DNA of 64,000 nucleotides. Source: Brassica napus (Eukaryota > Streptophyta > Magnoliopsida > Brassicales > Brassicaceae). Shown here piece by piece: positions 39,585 through 51,258 of the stretch. The notes beneath the pieces were generated by a model. That model searched no databases and was not told the origin of the DNA. It was given only the letters and a program-made list of their open reading frames with translations. The first letter of the stretch is position 1. The number at the start of each line of letters is the position of its first letter. The stretch lies in the NCBI RefSeq assembly GCF_020379485.1, contig NC_063452.1:13495065-13559064 (forward strand), read 5' to 3'. Both the position numbers and the translations under genes were made by a program.

Positions 39585-40741
39585 CAGCCTCCAACATAAG
39601 GATTAGGGATCTCCTCATACCAGTGGAATATACAGCTAATCAGGCTTCACCTACCTCACCATGAGGACCAAATTCATCAAATAATTTCGAGCTCTTTCCG
39701 TCCACCAGACAAATTGATCTGGCTGGCTGATAAAGCGGGGGCTATACCACCAAATCAGGCTACAAATTAGCAACTTTGGCCACACCGAATCTAGCAGGGC
39801 CGAATCTAGCAGTACAGGCGATAAATTGGAACAAGTGTGTCTGAAAAGTCTCCCACTTCACCCAAGATCTAACACTTTCTTTGGAGGATTCTAAACGAGA
39901 CGCTCTCTATAGGAAACATGCTTGCTATTCGAGGAATTATTGAGCATATCCATTGCAAGAGATGTAGATAAATGGAAACTATGAATCATCTGTTTTAGAG
40001 TGCTCTTTCGCCCAAGAGGTTTGGCTTCAAGCTCCTCTGTCTTTCAAAGATGCCTAACAGGCTGGTACCCAAAACATTCAAAACATGTTAGCAAGGATCC
40101 CATATGGCATCAACCTGCCAGCTTCTACTCTGGTCTCAACTCTGTTGATCCCTTGGATCCTTTGGACGCTATGGACGGCCATAAATTACTTCTTTGAAGA
40201 CAAATCTATATCGGTCTAAAATTGTATCACAAAAGCAGTCCTAGCTGCAAAAGAATGGGAGGAGGCCCTCCAACTAGTTCCAAATCTTGCCTCTACGCCC
40301 ACTCCTCTTATGGCTGGTGATAACTTACAATTTCCAAATTGCTTTGTGGATGAAGCTTGGCAGGAATCATCTTTGCTTACAGGTATGGGATGGACCTTAA
40401 CATGCTCAGCTACTGCTCCCAGACTCCTCCTTCCGCTCCCATGTTGGATCTGCCCTCACTGCTGAAGCTCTTGCCCTTTGTGAAGCTCTTCGAAACGCAC
40501 CGAAGGCGAATGTAACCACTCTCCACATTTATTCAGACTCAATGGTTTTAGTCTTTACCCCGTGCTCAGGGACCGTTCTGAACGAAATCGCGGGCATCTT
40601 ATTAAATATTCGAAGCTTTGCCTCTTTCTTTTAGTCTTTATCTTATCTCTCGCTCTGGAAATGTTGTTGTAGATGCTTTAGCTAAAGCCGCTCTTGCCTC
40701 GTTTAACAACTGTTTCCCCTTTCTTGCAAGACTAATTTTCT
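39585..40741 (+). pseudogene. Older LINE fragment: zf-RVT and RNase H region
   Basis: Readable pieces include DKAGAIPP-like linker sequence (39730), SPKI..TLSLEDS region with a shifted frame (39858-39900), the zf-RVT section ending EVWLQAP, and RNase H pieces VDEAWQESSLLTGMGW (40350-40397), LTAEALALCEALRNAP (40455-40502) and VVDALAKAAL (40664-40693). Frames shift several times. It ends exactly at the left target duplication of the MULE. Its 3' tail appears to resume at 57107-57124 and 58337-58363. Confidence 0.75.
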
Positions 40742-41569
40742 GGAGGATAACTCCATATACCCTCTACCCCCCTAAAAAATCTCCGTTTATCCTTTTATTA
40801 TAATATAATTTATTTTTTAATTTTTTTTAAATAGAAAAAGTGGCTAAAGACGGATTGCCCCTACCTTAAATTAGATATTTATAAGATCCAACCGGAAAGA
40901 TCCGACCCACACATAACAAACCCTAAAATCCGACCCAGCTAAACCAAAACGATATCGTTTTGAATTACTCAACTCATTCCCTTCTCCAAATGTCGATCCT
41001 TTCGTCGTCTCTCCCCTCTCGACACTCTCTATTGCGAAATCGGAGATTGAAACCCTAGAGTATCCATCTTCGTTCTTCCTTGTTCATTCTCCATCTAATT
41101 CGAAAATCCATCTTCGTTCTTCCTTGTTCGTTTGTGTCTCAACTATCTCTTTGTCTCTCTTGTCTGAAACCCTAAAGTCTAGACCGCTTCGTTTCTTCTT
41201 CCTTCTTTGTCGAAATCGAGGCTCCATCTTCGTTCCTTGTGGTAAGTGATTAGTTTCACTTTATTTGGTTGTTATTTGGTCAAATTTGTATGTAGATTTG
41301 AAAATAAATTTGTGGAAAACTTTGAATGTGTCTTATGTTTAGATATTAGCTTTGAAATTGGATAAGAACTTGGTAAATCTATTGTTTAGGTATATATTGC
41401 ATTGAATCTGTATGTAGACTGATGCGTTTTTTTGTGTGTTTCCGATTTGAGTGATAAATTGTATTTAATTTTTGTTAATAAAATTTTATTGGGGAAACTT
41501 AGTTGATGTTGTGTTGTTGTTTTGCGGTTTGAATTTAGTTTCATTGAGTGTTGTAATGTCTTGTACATA
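40742..41569 (+). promoter_or_regulatory. MULE left end and leader of the DUF1985 gene
   Basis: After the terminal repeat comes AT-rich DNA. An 18-bp perfect palindrome CAAAACGATATCGTTTTG lies at 40945-40962. A CT-rich leader-like stretch follows in which CCATCTTCGTTCTTCCTTG is repeated (about 41065 and 41109). GTAAGTGATTAG near 41241 looks like a leader-intron donor. Confidence 0.5.
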
Positions 41570-44500
41570 ATGAAGGGAAATCAAAAGGGGATTCCCAATG
41601 AAAGGCGTCGTCAATCTCTTAGAATCCAAAAATTCATACTCAATTGCAAAAAAGCCGGAGCCAAAAGTTCACAAGAGCAATAAGAAGAGTAAAAAGAGTA
41701 GGCCAGTGAGAGAGCCAGTGAGAGCACTGAGTGTAGAATCGCTCTCAGCCTCAGATGAGTCCGAAAGGGAGGGGTCCGATAAGGAGGGGTCCAAAAGAGA
41801 GGTATATATTTTCTATTCATTGTCATTGTTAGTGAGAAATGCTGAGTAGTAATTAGTAGTACTACTAGTACTTCTTGTATTACTAGCATTACTAACATGT
41901 ATATATGTATTTTGATTGCAGGAAATGCAACCAATGCAACCCCTTGGGTTCTACTTCAAAAGCAGTGAGTTCCCCAAGAGTTCCAAGATACAAACTAAGT
42001 GCTTTGTGACCAAGACAGTAAAGCTCATCAAGGGTAAGCCTGAGGCTGAATGGTTCACAATCCATCCTCAGTTTTGACATTTCTTCCACATGCCAGACGA
42101 AGATAACCTGAAGCTCCAGGGGATGTGGATGTTACTCCTGCGCACCATTTGTACTCCAGAAGATGATGTTGCATGGTTTGCGGTTAATGGTGTACCCATC
42201 AGCTATTCTATGAGGCAGCATGCCCTCATCTCTGGCTTAGACTGCGGTGATTATCCACCAAACTACGAGAAGTTGGGGGGTTATAAGTTTGTGGATTATT
42301 ACTTCCATGACAGAAAGAAGATCACCATCAGCGATGTGAAGCAGAAGATGTTGTCTATGCCACTGTGTCCAGGTAGATTGAAGATGACTGTCTTGTTTTT
42401 TCTTGGTCGGGTTATCAGAGAAAAGCCGAAGGATTCTGGACATTTAGACCTCTTCATATTAAGGATGATGGACGATTTAGATGCTTGCAGATCATTTCCC
42501 TGGGGTCGTCTAACATTTGAGGATGCAATAAAAGAGATTATGCATGTGATGAACAATCTGAAGGGTGAAGTGAAAGAGGCATGCGCCTCTCCTGGATTCA
42601 TAATCCCTTTAGAGGTAAAGCATATAATTTTGTAAATTTTTAGTTGTTATATAATTGAAATCTGACACTGTGACAATGGATGTACTAGGTTCTGGCTTTT
42701 GAGTGTATTCCGGATTTTGGGAAAGCGTTTAGAATCTATTCAGACGACGCTAGTGAAGACTGTCCAAGGATGTGCAAGCGCCGGTTTACAAAGTCCAGTC
42801 TTAAGGGTTATCCTTTGGAAGACATATATGATGCGGTTGGAGACACAAAGGTACATGTATATAGTTATAATAGAAGCTAGATGAACATAAAATTTAACTG
42901 ATCTAACTTATTGTTTTATTTTCAGGTTATCAACAGTGTGTTAGTTCCAACTATTGGTGAGCAAATTATGCTGGTTCGTATCATTGATGAGGAGCGAGAG
43001 TATGACCGTCAGGGCAGCCCAAGTGATACTTGGAACTACTGGTTAAATGTGAAGCAGAAGAATATTTGGTGGAAAGAGCTATATGAGTTAGATCAAGCTG
43101 CATGAGGAGTGTTGCCAAAAAATAAAGACATAGAAAAGGTGACGTTTGCAGAAGGATCATCCTCTAATTCTGGTTTAGATTCGAGGTTGCAAGGTCTGGA
43201 AGAGAAGATTTTGGAGTTCATGGGAGAAGGATTTGTTGGACTTCACGTAACAGTGGAGACAAAGCTAGAGGCTCTAGGCTCAAGGATGAGTCATATTGAA
43301 AAGAACCAGCGGATTTTGAGAAGAAGGGCTAAGAAAATGGAAGACAAGCTAACTTCTATTGAGAGTAAGGTGGAGCCGAGTCATGGTGAAGACATGGATT
43401 TTCGACAGTGGGACTATGGTACATATGAAGAGAAGGAGAAAGCTAATTCTGAGAAGGACAAAGCTAATGCTGAGCAATAGGCTGGGAAAGAGAACGATAA
43501 AATCGAGAATACTGAGCAAGAGGCTGAGAGAAAAAAATGATGAAGAAGGGGAAGAGAAAGAGGCTGATGACAATGCTCAGCAAGAGGATGAGAAAGAGAA
43601 GGAAAATAGTGAGGCTGATGAGCAAGACAAGGAAGACAGTGAGAGTGAGACTGAGAGTGAGACTGATGAGTTGAAGCAATTGAAGGAGAGATGTAGAACA
43701 CAAGCTGATAAACTGTGGAAAGAAATTGAAGCAAATGAAGAAGAGGTTGGAGGGAAACATGATGAAGAAGAAGGTGAAGAGAAAGAGGCTGAAACCAGTG
43801 ACGAAGAGAAGGAGAACAGTGAGGATGATGAGAAAGTTGAAGAAAAAGTGGTGGAATCTGAGGCTGAAGGCGAAGATGATCAAGCAGAGGTTGAAGGGAA
43901 AGAGGATCAAGAAGAAGAAGTTGAAGGGAAAGAGTCTGAAACCAGGGAGCAAGAAAAGGAGAAAAGTGAGACTGATGAGGTGGAATCTGAGGCTCGGAAG
44001 GCAGAGATAAAAAAAGGAACTCCGACACCACCACGTGGGAATCATACAGAGGAAACTCCCAAAGATAATCACAATGAGCCTCGGGTTGAGATGAATAGAA
44101 CCGATGAAACTCCAATACCACCACGTGGGAATCAGACGAAGGGAACTCCCACACCACCACGTGGTAGGACTAAGGCAATGGCTGCGAGGAGACTAGTGAC
44201 AAGGCCTATGGAGGGAAAACCTGGAAAATGTGTTGAAGTTGTTGCGGAAGAGGCTGTGGAAACAGAGGAAAAAAACAGGAAGAAAGTTGCAGAAGAAGAG
44301 AAAAAAGAGGAAGAGGCTGTGAAAGTTGTTGAAGAACAGGCTGGGGAAGTTGTCGAGGAACAGGCTGTGAAAATTGTTGAAGAATATACTGAGGAAGAAA
44401 AGCAAAGGTGGATCATGGTCGTTTACAAGGAAGCACCGAGTCCTTAGATCATGCATAGGTGCAAGGAGAATGCCGCTGTTGCTGTACCAAAGAAGAGTGG

Positions 44501-44573
44501 CAGGCCAAAGAGGAAATCACAGTGGGTGCAGACTCCTTTCACGGAGGGGAAGAAGCGTAAAACAAAGCCTTAG
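41570..44573 (+). pseudogene. DUF1985 (VANC-like) gene, broken
   Basis: Exons 41598-41801 (or from ATG 41570 in another frame), 41922-42614, 42689-42850 and 42926 onward join in phase. Exon 2 encodes a DUF1985 domain: MWMLLLRTICTPEDDVAWFAVNGVPI, cut short here as MWMLLLRT..VAWFAVNGVPISYS..HALISGLDC. A coiled-coil-like stretch (43190-43380) precedes a long Glu/Lys-rich acidic region (43500-44447) and the tail SGRPKRKSQWVQTPFTEGKK. No Ulp1 protease domain follows. In-frame stops at 42075, 43103 and 43478, a frameshift near 43535 in an A-run, and a TAG at 44446 kill it. As I recall, DUF1985 is the hallmark of VANC anti-silencing proteins of Arabidopsis VANDAL elements. Assignment to VANC rather than another DUF1985 MULE protein is inference. 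Confidence 0.7.
41802..41921 (+). promoter_or_regulatory. YAGTAATAC-type motif cluster in intron 1
   Basis: The intron holds GTATTACTA (41877-41885, inverse of TAGTAATAC), GCATTACTAA directly after it, and several AGTA/TACT words (AGTAGTAATTAGTAGTAC). Interpreted as part of the MULE's dispersed motif set. Confidence 0.45.
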
Positions 44574-45321
44574 GCTTATGTATTTATTAGGAATCTATGT
44601 TTAAAACTTGTTTAAACTTGGTAGTAGAATGTTAAGTATTTTGGATGTTTAAAACTTGGTAGTAGAATGCTTTTGAATGTTTAAATCTTGGTGTGTTGCA
44701 ACTTGCAACAGGTTTGGAAAACTAAGTTTACCATGCCCAAAAATGAGTAAGATGAATAACTAGATTTACTGGGTTTATTATGCCAAAAAAACACTATAAA
44801 AGATATACCAAAAATTAGTCAACACATGTAAAACACTAAAATATATATATATTATTAAAAAACGAATTAAAAAATATATTTCACATGTAAAACGTGCAGC
44901 CGTCATAAATATTTTAATATTATTTTTAACACTTAGTAATACCTATGGTAATCTTCAAGGTAATAGTAATACCACCATACACATAGTAATACTTTGGCAT
45001 TTTCTACTTTTTTGTAGTAAATCCAACTCAAAGAACCAATAATTTTATCCTATTATTATCGTCAAAGAAGACATTTACATAAACAATTTACGAAAAATAT
45101 GTATTTTGTAAAATTCTACTTACTATATTGTTAACCATTCACGTACTAACAATGAAAGTTAAGTAAGTTTTTTTGGGAAACCGTTAAGATTTTCTTAAAC
45201 TATTGAAAATAATTAACAAAAATAGTCTAATCTATATATTTATTATATACGTAGCTTACGAATTGAACATAATCATATAAAGATAGTCTAAATTACACAT
45301 AACGTAGTGATACATATTGGT
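44574..45321. promoter_or_regulatory. MULE intergenic region with three TAGTAATACY motifs
   Basis: TAGTAATACC at 44934-44943 and 44964-44973, and TAGTAATACT at 44984-44993, lie within 60 bp in the gap between the 3' ends of the two MULE genes. Nothing codes here. Confidence 0.6.
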
Positions 45322-45485
45322 TTCGAATTGCACATAATAATACCAGTAAAACCCAGTAATCCAAATTGCACATAATAATACCAGTAAAACCCAATAATTC
45401 AAATTGCACATAATAATACCAGTAAAACCCAGTAATCCAAATTTTACATAATAAGCCCAGTAATCTCCAGTAAAACCTAGGTAGT
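45322..45485. repeat. 38-bp minisatellite with CAGTAA motifs
   Basis: Units of ATTGCACATAATAATACC followed by AGTAAAACCCAGTAATCCAA start at 45327, 45365, 45403 and 45441 (last one diverged), a 38-bp period. Each unit contains CAGTAA twice. It lies just downstream of the transposase gene. Confidence 0.88.
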
Positions 45486-47456
45486 ACCTGAACCACTCCC
45501 ACATTCAAACTATGATGCCATACCTTCTCCTCTGGCTCTGCCTCTTCCTCTGGCTTCTCTAGCTCCTCCTCTGCCTCTTTTTCCTCTTCCACGGGATTCT
45601 CCTACTGATGAAAATCTTGTTTGTTGTGATTTTCCTTTCTTCTTGTCAAAATCTGGAGGAAGTATTTTCTTTGCTTTAACATCTTCTGGTATAACCCAAT
45701 CAGACATATGAGGAACATGATATATGGTCCTGTGATAAGCCAAAGCCCATTGCTCTACCAAATAGTATTTTGAACAATACTCTGATAGATGGAGCTCCCT
45801 TCCCGCTGCCTTAGACATGAATGTGGCAGAAGCCACTCCATGCATACAAGGGTATTTGTCTTTATCAAATTGCTCACAACTGCAAGTATTCCTAGCCATA
45901 TCAACAGTATAAACCTTGCCGTCAGTACCATGCATACTGTACTCAAGATGGAAGTTGTTTAATTCGTCGATTGTAAGAAACCCCACATCAACACATCTTT
46001 TAGACATTTCGGTTTCCAAAATAGGCACAAGCTTCAGTGTGTATGGTATTTCAGCTGCCTCCTTCCTATGGTTGTTAAACCATTCAGACATTTTCGCAAT
46101 GATAACATCAAACATTAGTAGTAAGGTATACTTTCTCGCTTCCTTAATAACACCATTAAAAGATTCTACTGAATTGGTTGTGTCAACATTGTACCTATCT
46201 CCTCTGAAGTAACATCTAGCCCACTTCTTCTCTTCAACACTTTTGTCAAGATACGCTGCTGCACTAGGATACTTCCGCCGAAAAGCATCATAAAGGTACT
46301 TGAACTCAACCTCCGTATAAGCGTGTGCGCATTCTCTAAACTTGAACGCACAAGTATCTTTGTTGTTATGGACGTGGGTTTTAACATTCAGAGACAAATG
46401 CCATATACAATACCCATGTTCGGCCTCAGGGAACACTAGACGTACTGACTTGATCAAGCTTTTATTTCTATCTGAAAGAAATACCAATCCCGGGACATCG
46501 GATATCACTGATTTCAACTGTTCCATAAACCATATCCAGCTTTCATCATTCTCACCATCTGCTACACCAAACGCAATTGGGTAGTGGTGATGATCAGGAT
46601 CCTGAGCAGTCGCAACAAGGAGAACTCCACCATAAACATTCTTGAGGTGTGTTCCATCCACAATGAGGACTTTCCTCATCGCACTGAATCCTTCTATGCT
46701 AGCTCCCAGGGCAAAAAACAGATACTTAAATTTGTTGGCCTCATCCACTACCACACGAGTTCTTGTGCCAATATTCGTCTGCTCCAGCATGTGCATATAA
46801 CAGTATAATAAAGTAAAAATCTCTTTTGGACTTCCTCGCACTTCATTAGCAGCTTCTATTTTTTCTCTTCATGCTGAGGTGTATGATACACGCACACCAA
46901 CCCTTCGATAAACCAAATCGATCAGAACTTTCGGAACTGGTGTGTCAAATGTACCAGGATAATCTTGAGCCAAAACAGATGTAATAATTTGTGATGTGCC
47001 TTTCCTTCTATCAGGCAGTGTTCTTGTAGTAACAACAGAACATATATGCTGCTTGATGTAACTTCTAACCGTCCAAAGATCTGTATTCTTTAGCTTTGCA
47101 ACTCGCACAAACCACTTGCAGCCGTCTTTGGCTCCTCGGCATTTATCCACAAATCTCGTAGTATCCGACTTAGTTATATCAAACTCAAAACATTTCTGAT
47201 GTGAAGCCGTCTGAATATGGACTTTTGCTTCCTCCTTGGTTCTAAATTCTTGACCTAAAACCAAACTTGTACCATCATCCCGTGGCTGATAGACAACTCG
47301 TGGTCTTACTTCTGTATCTTCAAGCACATGCTCATCTCTTTCCGTGAAATTCTCATGCATCTCAATGTCTCCGTGAAAAGTGAGCACACCACCAGTTGCA
47401 TCATTCTCAGTACCATCTTCATCACCAGCCTCTCTATCAGGCAGTGTTCTTGTAAC

Positions 47457-47765
47457 TAGAGCTGCTAAATGGGCGAGCCCATGTCCATTAGCCCACGAGT
47501 GTTTGCAAAATTTACACTGAACATCATTCGAACCATCTGGATACTTCTCTCCTACTATATCAAAATGCTTCCAACATCTAGAGTGTCTGCGTTTACCTCC
47601 TCTTTTCCTTTTGATGTGGTTTTCAACTGTGCTCATGAGAGTATCTTCCACTGCTACTACTTCATCTCCATCTCCATCTCCATCTCCATCTGGGTTTTGA
47701 TCCATCAGCTCATCCCCACTCATGTAGTCTGTGTCATTTAGGTCCAAAGTATCTTCATTGTCCAT
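47457..47765 (-). CDS. BED zinc-finger exon of the hAT element, open into MURA
   Basis: 103 codons from ATG 47765 to the hAT terminus: acidic Asp/Gly repeat (DGDGDGDGD), basic NLS-like HIKRKRGGKRR, then RCWKHFDIV..CKFCKHSW, the first half of a BED finger, and GHGLAHLAAL encoded by the terminal repeat itself. The frame stays open across the junction into the duplicated MURA DNA-binding segment, for 298 codons in total, until the stop at 46869. Whether it is transcribed is unknown. Confidence 0.6.
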
Positions 47766-48122
47766 CCTGAAGCGACAAAACAGAGAACAAGTTGGACAAT
47801 CATCTTCTAAAAAGAAACAGAGGCGATCTTCTACATGAGCTTTTCAGAAAAATCATAAGAAAACAAAGTTTTCAAAATCATATAATTTAGCATATAATTT
47901 AGTAAACATTTAAAGCATCTACATCACTGATACTAAAACAAAATGTTCTTAAGTATGATAAAAAAATATCTTCTAAAAAGAAACAGAGGCGATCTTCTCA
48001 AATGGTAAAGAAACTACTCAAATGGTAAAGAAACATGTCAAGCAAACAAGCAAAGAACAGCTCAAGTAACAGAGAACAAGTTAGACAATTATCTGCTAAA
48101 AAGAAACAGAGAGTAAAGATAC

Positions 48123-48425
48123 TCATTTCAAATCATCAAAGAGTAAAGAAACTACTCAAACAGAAACAGACCCATCTCAGTTACCCATCTCAAGCAAACA
48201 AACCATTAAACAAACGAACTAATAAAGATGTCATAACTAAAGCCGAAGCTACTGAACCACTGATCAGTCAACAAAGAGATACCCATTTCAAATCTCAAAA
48301 CAAGTAAAAACTCATTTCAAATCATCAAAGAGTAAAGAAACTACTCAAACAGAAACAGACCCATCTCAGTTACCCATCTCAAGCAAACAAACCATTAAAC
48401 AAACGAACTAATAAAGATGTCATAA
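48123..48425. repeat. Direct repeat of about 115 bp inside the hAT element
   Basis: The stretch from CATTTCAAATCATCAAAGAG to AAAGATGTCATAA occurs at about 48125-48237 and again at about 48312-48425, nearly identical, 187 bp apart. A second pair (GATCAGTCAACAAAGAGATA) occurs at 48261 and 48588. Confidence 0.85.
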
Positions 48426-48749
48426 ACAGTACCTGGAGTTTTTCTCTTGTTATTCTTGTTAGCTTATTCCCTTTAAGGTTAACGTTACGTTACCAGTGAA
48501 TCTGCAAACACACATCACTTGTGATTATCCCCATCTAATTACGCAAACAAATTCAACAAAACCCAGCAATGAAACAGAGGAACCACTGATCAGTCAACAA
48601 AGAGATACCCATTTCAAATCTCAAAACAAGTAAAAACTCATTTCAAATCTCAAACAAGTAAAATCCATTTCAAATCTCAAACAAGTAGTCATAGATGAAG
48701 GAGTCACAGACTTACAGATGAAGAGACAAGCTCGAACGGACGGAGAAAG

Positions 48750-48900
48750 AGAGTCACAGACGGAGATACGACGGAGAACGGAGATACGACGGAGAACGGA
48801 GATACGACGGAGAACGGAGAGATCGATGAGATAGGACGGAGAACGGAGAGATCGATGAGATAGGACGGAGAACGGAGATAGGATAGAGAACGGAGATCGA
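48750..48900. repeat. GGAGAACGGAGATACGAC minisatellite in the hAT leader
   Basis: Short units of GGAGAACGGAGATACGAC (18 bp) and the variant with GAGATCGATGAGATAGGAC recur about seven times. This is unlike the AT-rich surroundings. Confidence 0.85.
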
Positions 48901-50018
48901 TGAATTGGCAGAATCGCCACTCGAATCGCCGAAGGAGAGAGAGATCGATACTTTCGTTCTCCGAAAGTTGAAATGATTTTTTTTCCCCAAATCAAAACCC
49001 TAGAAATTTTAACTTATTGGACAGCCCACGTCCACAGTAACCAAACCCATTATCTCCCATAGGCCCATTGGTTTCTGATTTTTGACCATTTAAAACCCAT
49101 ATGGAAATGTGGTTGTGACCAATTAAAGCCCAATTAATTGTGGACATGGGCAACCAATGGAAGGCCCACCCATTTAGCAGCTCTACTTGTAACGACAGAA
49201 CATGTATGTTGCTTGATGTAACTTCTAACTGTCCAAATATCTGAATTCTTTAACATTGCAACTCGCACAAACCACTCGCACCCATCTTTGGCTCCTCGAC
49301 ATTTAACCACAAATCTCTTAGTATCCGACTTAATTATATCAAATTCAAAATATTTCTGATATGATGTCGTTTGAATAAGAACTTTTGCTGCCTCCTTGAT
49401 TATAAATTCTTGACCTATAACCAAATCCATACCATCATCCCGTCTCTGATTAACACCATCATGCATCTCAATGTCTTCGTGAAAAGTGAGCAGACCACCA
49501 TTACCATCTTCATCACCAGCCTCTGTAGTCTCTTTATCAGATATACCGACATAGGCATCAGTTTCATCATTCTCAGTCTCATCTTCATCACCAGCCTCTA
49601 TAGCCTCTCTATCAGATATACCGACATAGCCGTCAGTTTCATCATCCTCTTCTGAAAGTTGCACTTCTTCATTGATGATCTCCACATGTAGAACATTTCT
49701 ACACATCTTGTGATTTACTTGCAGTAGATAACAAAAAATGTCTTCATCATTCCAGATGTATGATGGCTTGCACGAATACAATACCATTGGAAAGTAACTA
49801 ATCTTCACTTGCACCTTAGCTTCATCTACCTTTATCTTTCTGCAAATACGCTCAACCAAACCAGAGTAAGTGATCTCCTCCATTGATTTCCTCAACACAA
49901 TCGTGTGAATTTCATCTTCTCCTTCACCATCTCCTGAGATCCATTTTATTTGAGCCTCATCCTTCATATAATATCCTCCATAATCAAAACATATAATTGT
50001 GCAATGCGGATTTTGCAT

Positions 50019-50847
50019 TTTTCCTGAAATAAAATAGTATATCATTAGAATTATCATTATCACACCGTACAATCTTTTCTTACTAATACTAATTTAATTC
50101 AGTACTATACATAGTAATACTAGAAATACTAGTAAGAAATATCAATTTAGAAATCCTAGTATTTCCAGTAAAATATTTGTGCTTTAGTAAAATTAGTTAT
50201 ACCAGTAATACCCAGAACTTATCCTTGTATAACTAATCCGCTTTTAGGACGATATTGTTAGGATTTTACATTACCCATGATGTATAATTCATCTTAAATG
50301 AAATTACACACAGAAAATCATCAAAACACACATAAAATATACCCAAAATCTATATACACAGTTTTCAAAATCTTTTTTAATCTCTCATAATTTTCATTGA
50401 ATCTTTTTTTTTACACTAGCCGAGATATACACTTGTTTTAATAACATATCAGTAAAAAATTCATCAAAAATGGACGTAAAAAAGTCCCAAAAGCCCTAAA
50501 CACAGTTTTTGAAATATGTTTTAATCTCTCAAATTTTCATCAAACCTTATTTTTTTAACGTTACCCTTCATATACACGATATTTAAATGTAATATCATAA
50601 AAAAATTCATCGAAAGCGAACCTAAATTTCCTGGTTTTGAGCTTCAAAAATCGCTTATGGAGGATGAGAGGAAGATAGGTTGTACGATGAAGAAGGAGAC
50701 ATGTAGGCCAGGAGAAATCTGATTGGTTAATGTTGTTTTGTGGACCATGTAGGTAGTTGAATTATGGTTGGTTTATTTAATTGGAGAAATAAATGAAAGG
50801 CTAGTTTGGGAGTGCAAAAATAAAAGGGTAGGAAGAATAGAGAAGGT
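50019..50847 (-). promoter_or_regulatory. MURA upstream region and MULE right part
   Basis: Between the MURA start and the LINE insertion. It contains TAGTAATACT (50112-50121), CAGTAATACC (50203-50212) and several AGTAAAAT/CTAGTATTT variants in 120 bp. 50270-50620 is AT-rich with two related blocks (AGTTTTCAAAATCTTTTTTAATCTCTCA near 50361, shortened here, and its diverged copy near 50505). No coding sequence. Confidence 0.55.
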
Positions 50848-51258
50848 TTCAATTAAGATCTCTTGATCAAAATTTTACTTTTTTCTCTCCCCTTAGTGGC
50901 GATTTTCGGTGGAATTAATTCTAATCCTCTCTTTCCTTTTTCTCTTCCTCAAGGTGAGTGAAGTTCAATTACCGGCCCTTGGCAACGGTATCCTACTGTT
51001 GGAAAGTGCATCTCTATTTTCCTTTTTCGCTAATATCTTCAATCAAATCAATAAGAAATTTTCCTTTTTGGATCAAATTGCCTTTTTTCCTTCTCGTATC
51101 AATCAAGTATTTCCATCTTGGAATGAATTCGCTTAAGATTGTGGCTGAATATAGCGTGATTAGTGGGAGTTTCACTTTAATCATTCTTGACCTACTTCTG
51201 CAAAATCTCCCCCTCCGCTGTGACCTCGCGAACAACTTCAGCGTATCTGCGGCGAACA

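Larger units (their letters stand above)
47457..49185 (-). mobile_element. hAT element inside the MURA gene, perfect 8-bp duplication
   Basis: Left end TAGAGCTGCTAAATGGGCG and right end CACCCATTTAGCAGCTCTA are 15-17 bp inverted repeats, flanked by identical 8-mers CTTGTAAC (47449-47456 and 49186-49193). Read on the minus strand it has a CT-rich leader region, a possible intron, then an ATG at 47765 opening an exon with an acidic start, a basic RKRGGKRR and a BED-type zinc finger (WKHFD..C..C..H). The transposase body is missing, so it is a non-autonomous deletion derivative. Confidence 0.88.
45510..50018 (-). pseudogene. MURA-type MULE transposase gene, interrupted
   Basis: Read leftwards from an ATG at 50018 just after a TTTCAG acceptor. 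It starts with the plant MuDR N-terminal PB1-like domain (IICFDYGG..; to about 49660), then an acidic spacer and the MuDR DNA-binding segment (IGQEF..FEFDIIKSDTKRFVVKCRGA) to 49194. A hAT element then splits it (47457-49185). The DNA-binding segment is repeated at 47440-47020. A TGA at 46869-46871 replaces an expected Trp. The MULE catalytic domain follows (VLIVDGTHLKNVYGG, AFGVADGENDESW, SDRNKSLIKS, EHGYCIWHL), then the SWIM zinc finger CSCEQFDKDKYPCMHG and an Arg/Gly-rich end. Apart from the hAT and one stop, the catalytic part is open for 443 codons, so it died recently. Confidence 0.88.

Noticed and set aside
43349..44456. Long open frames on the minus strand opposite the DUF1985 gene
   Set aside because: They are mirror images of the Glu/Lys-rich repeat on the plus strand and read as Ser/Leu/Phe-rich nonsense.
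44447..44573. Ulp1 (C48) protease domain expected after some DUF1985 proteins
   Set aside because: Only the SGRPKRKSQW..TPFTEG tail is present; no His-Asp-Cys protease sequence follows.
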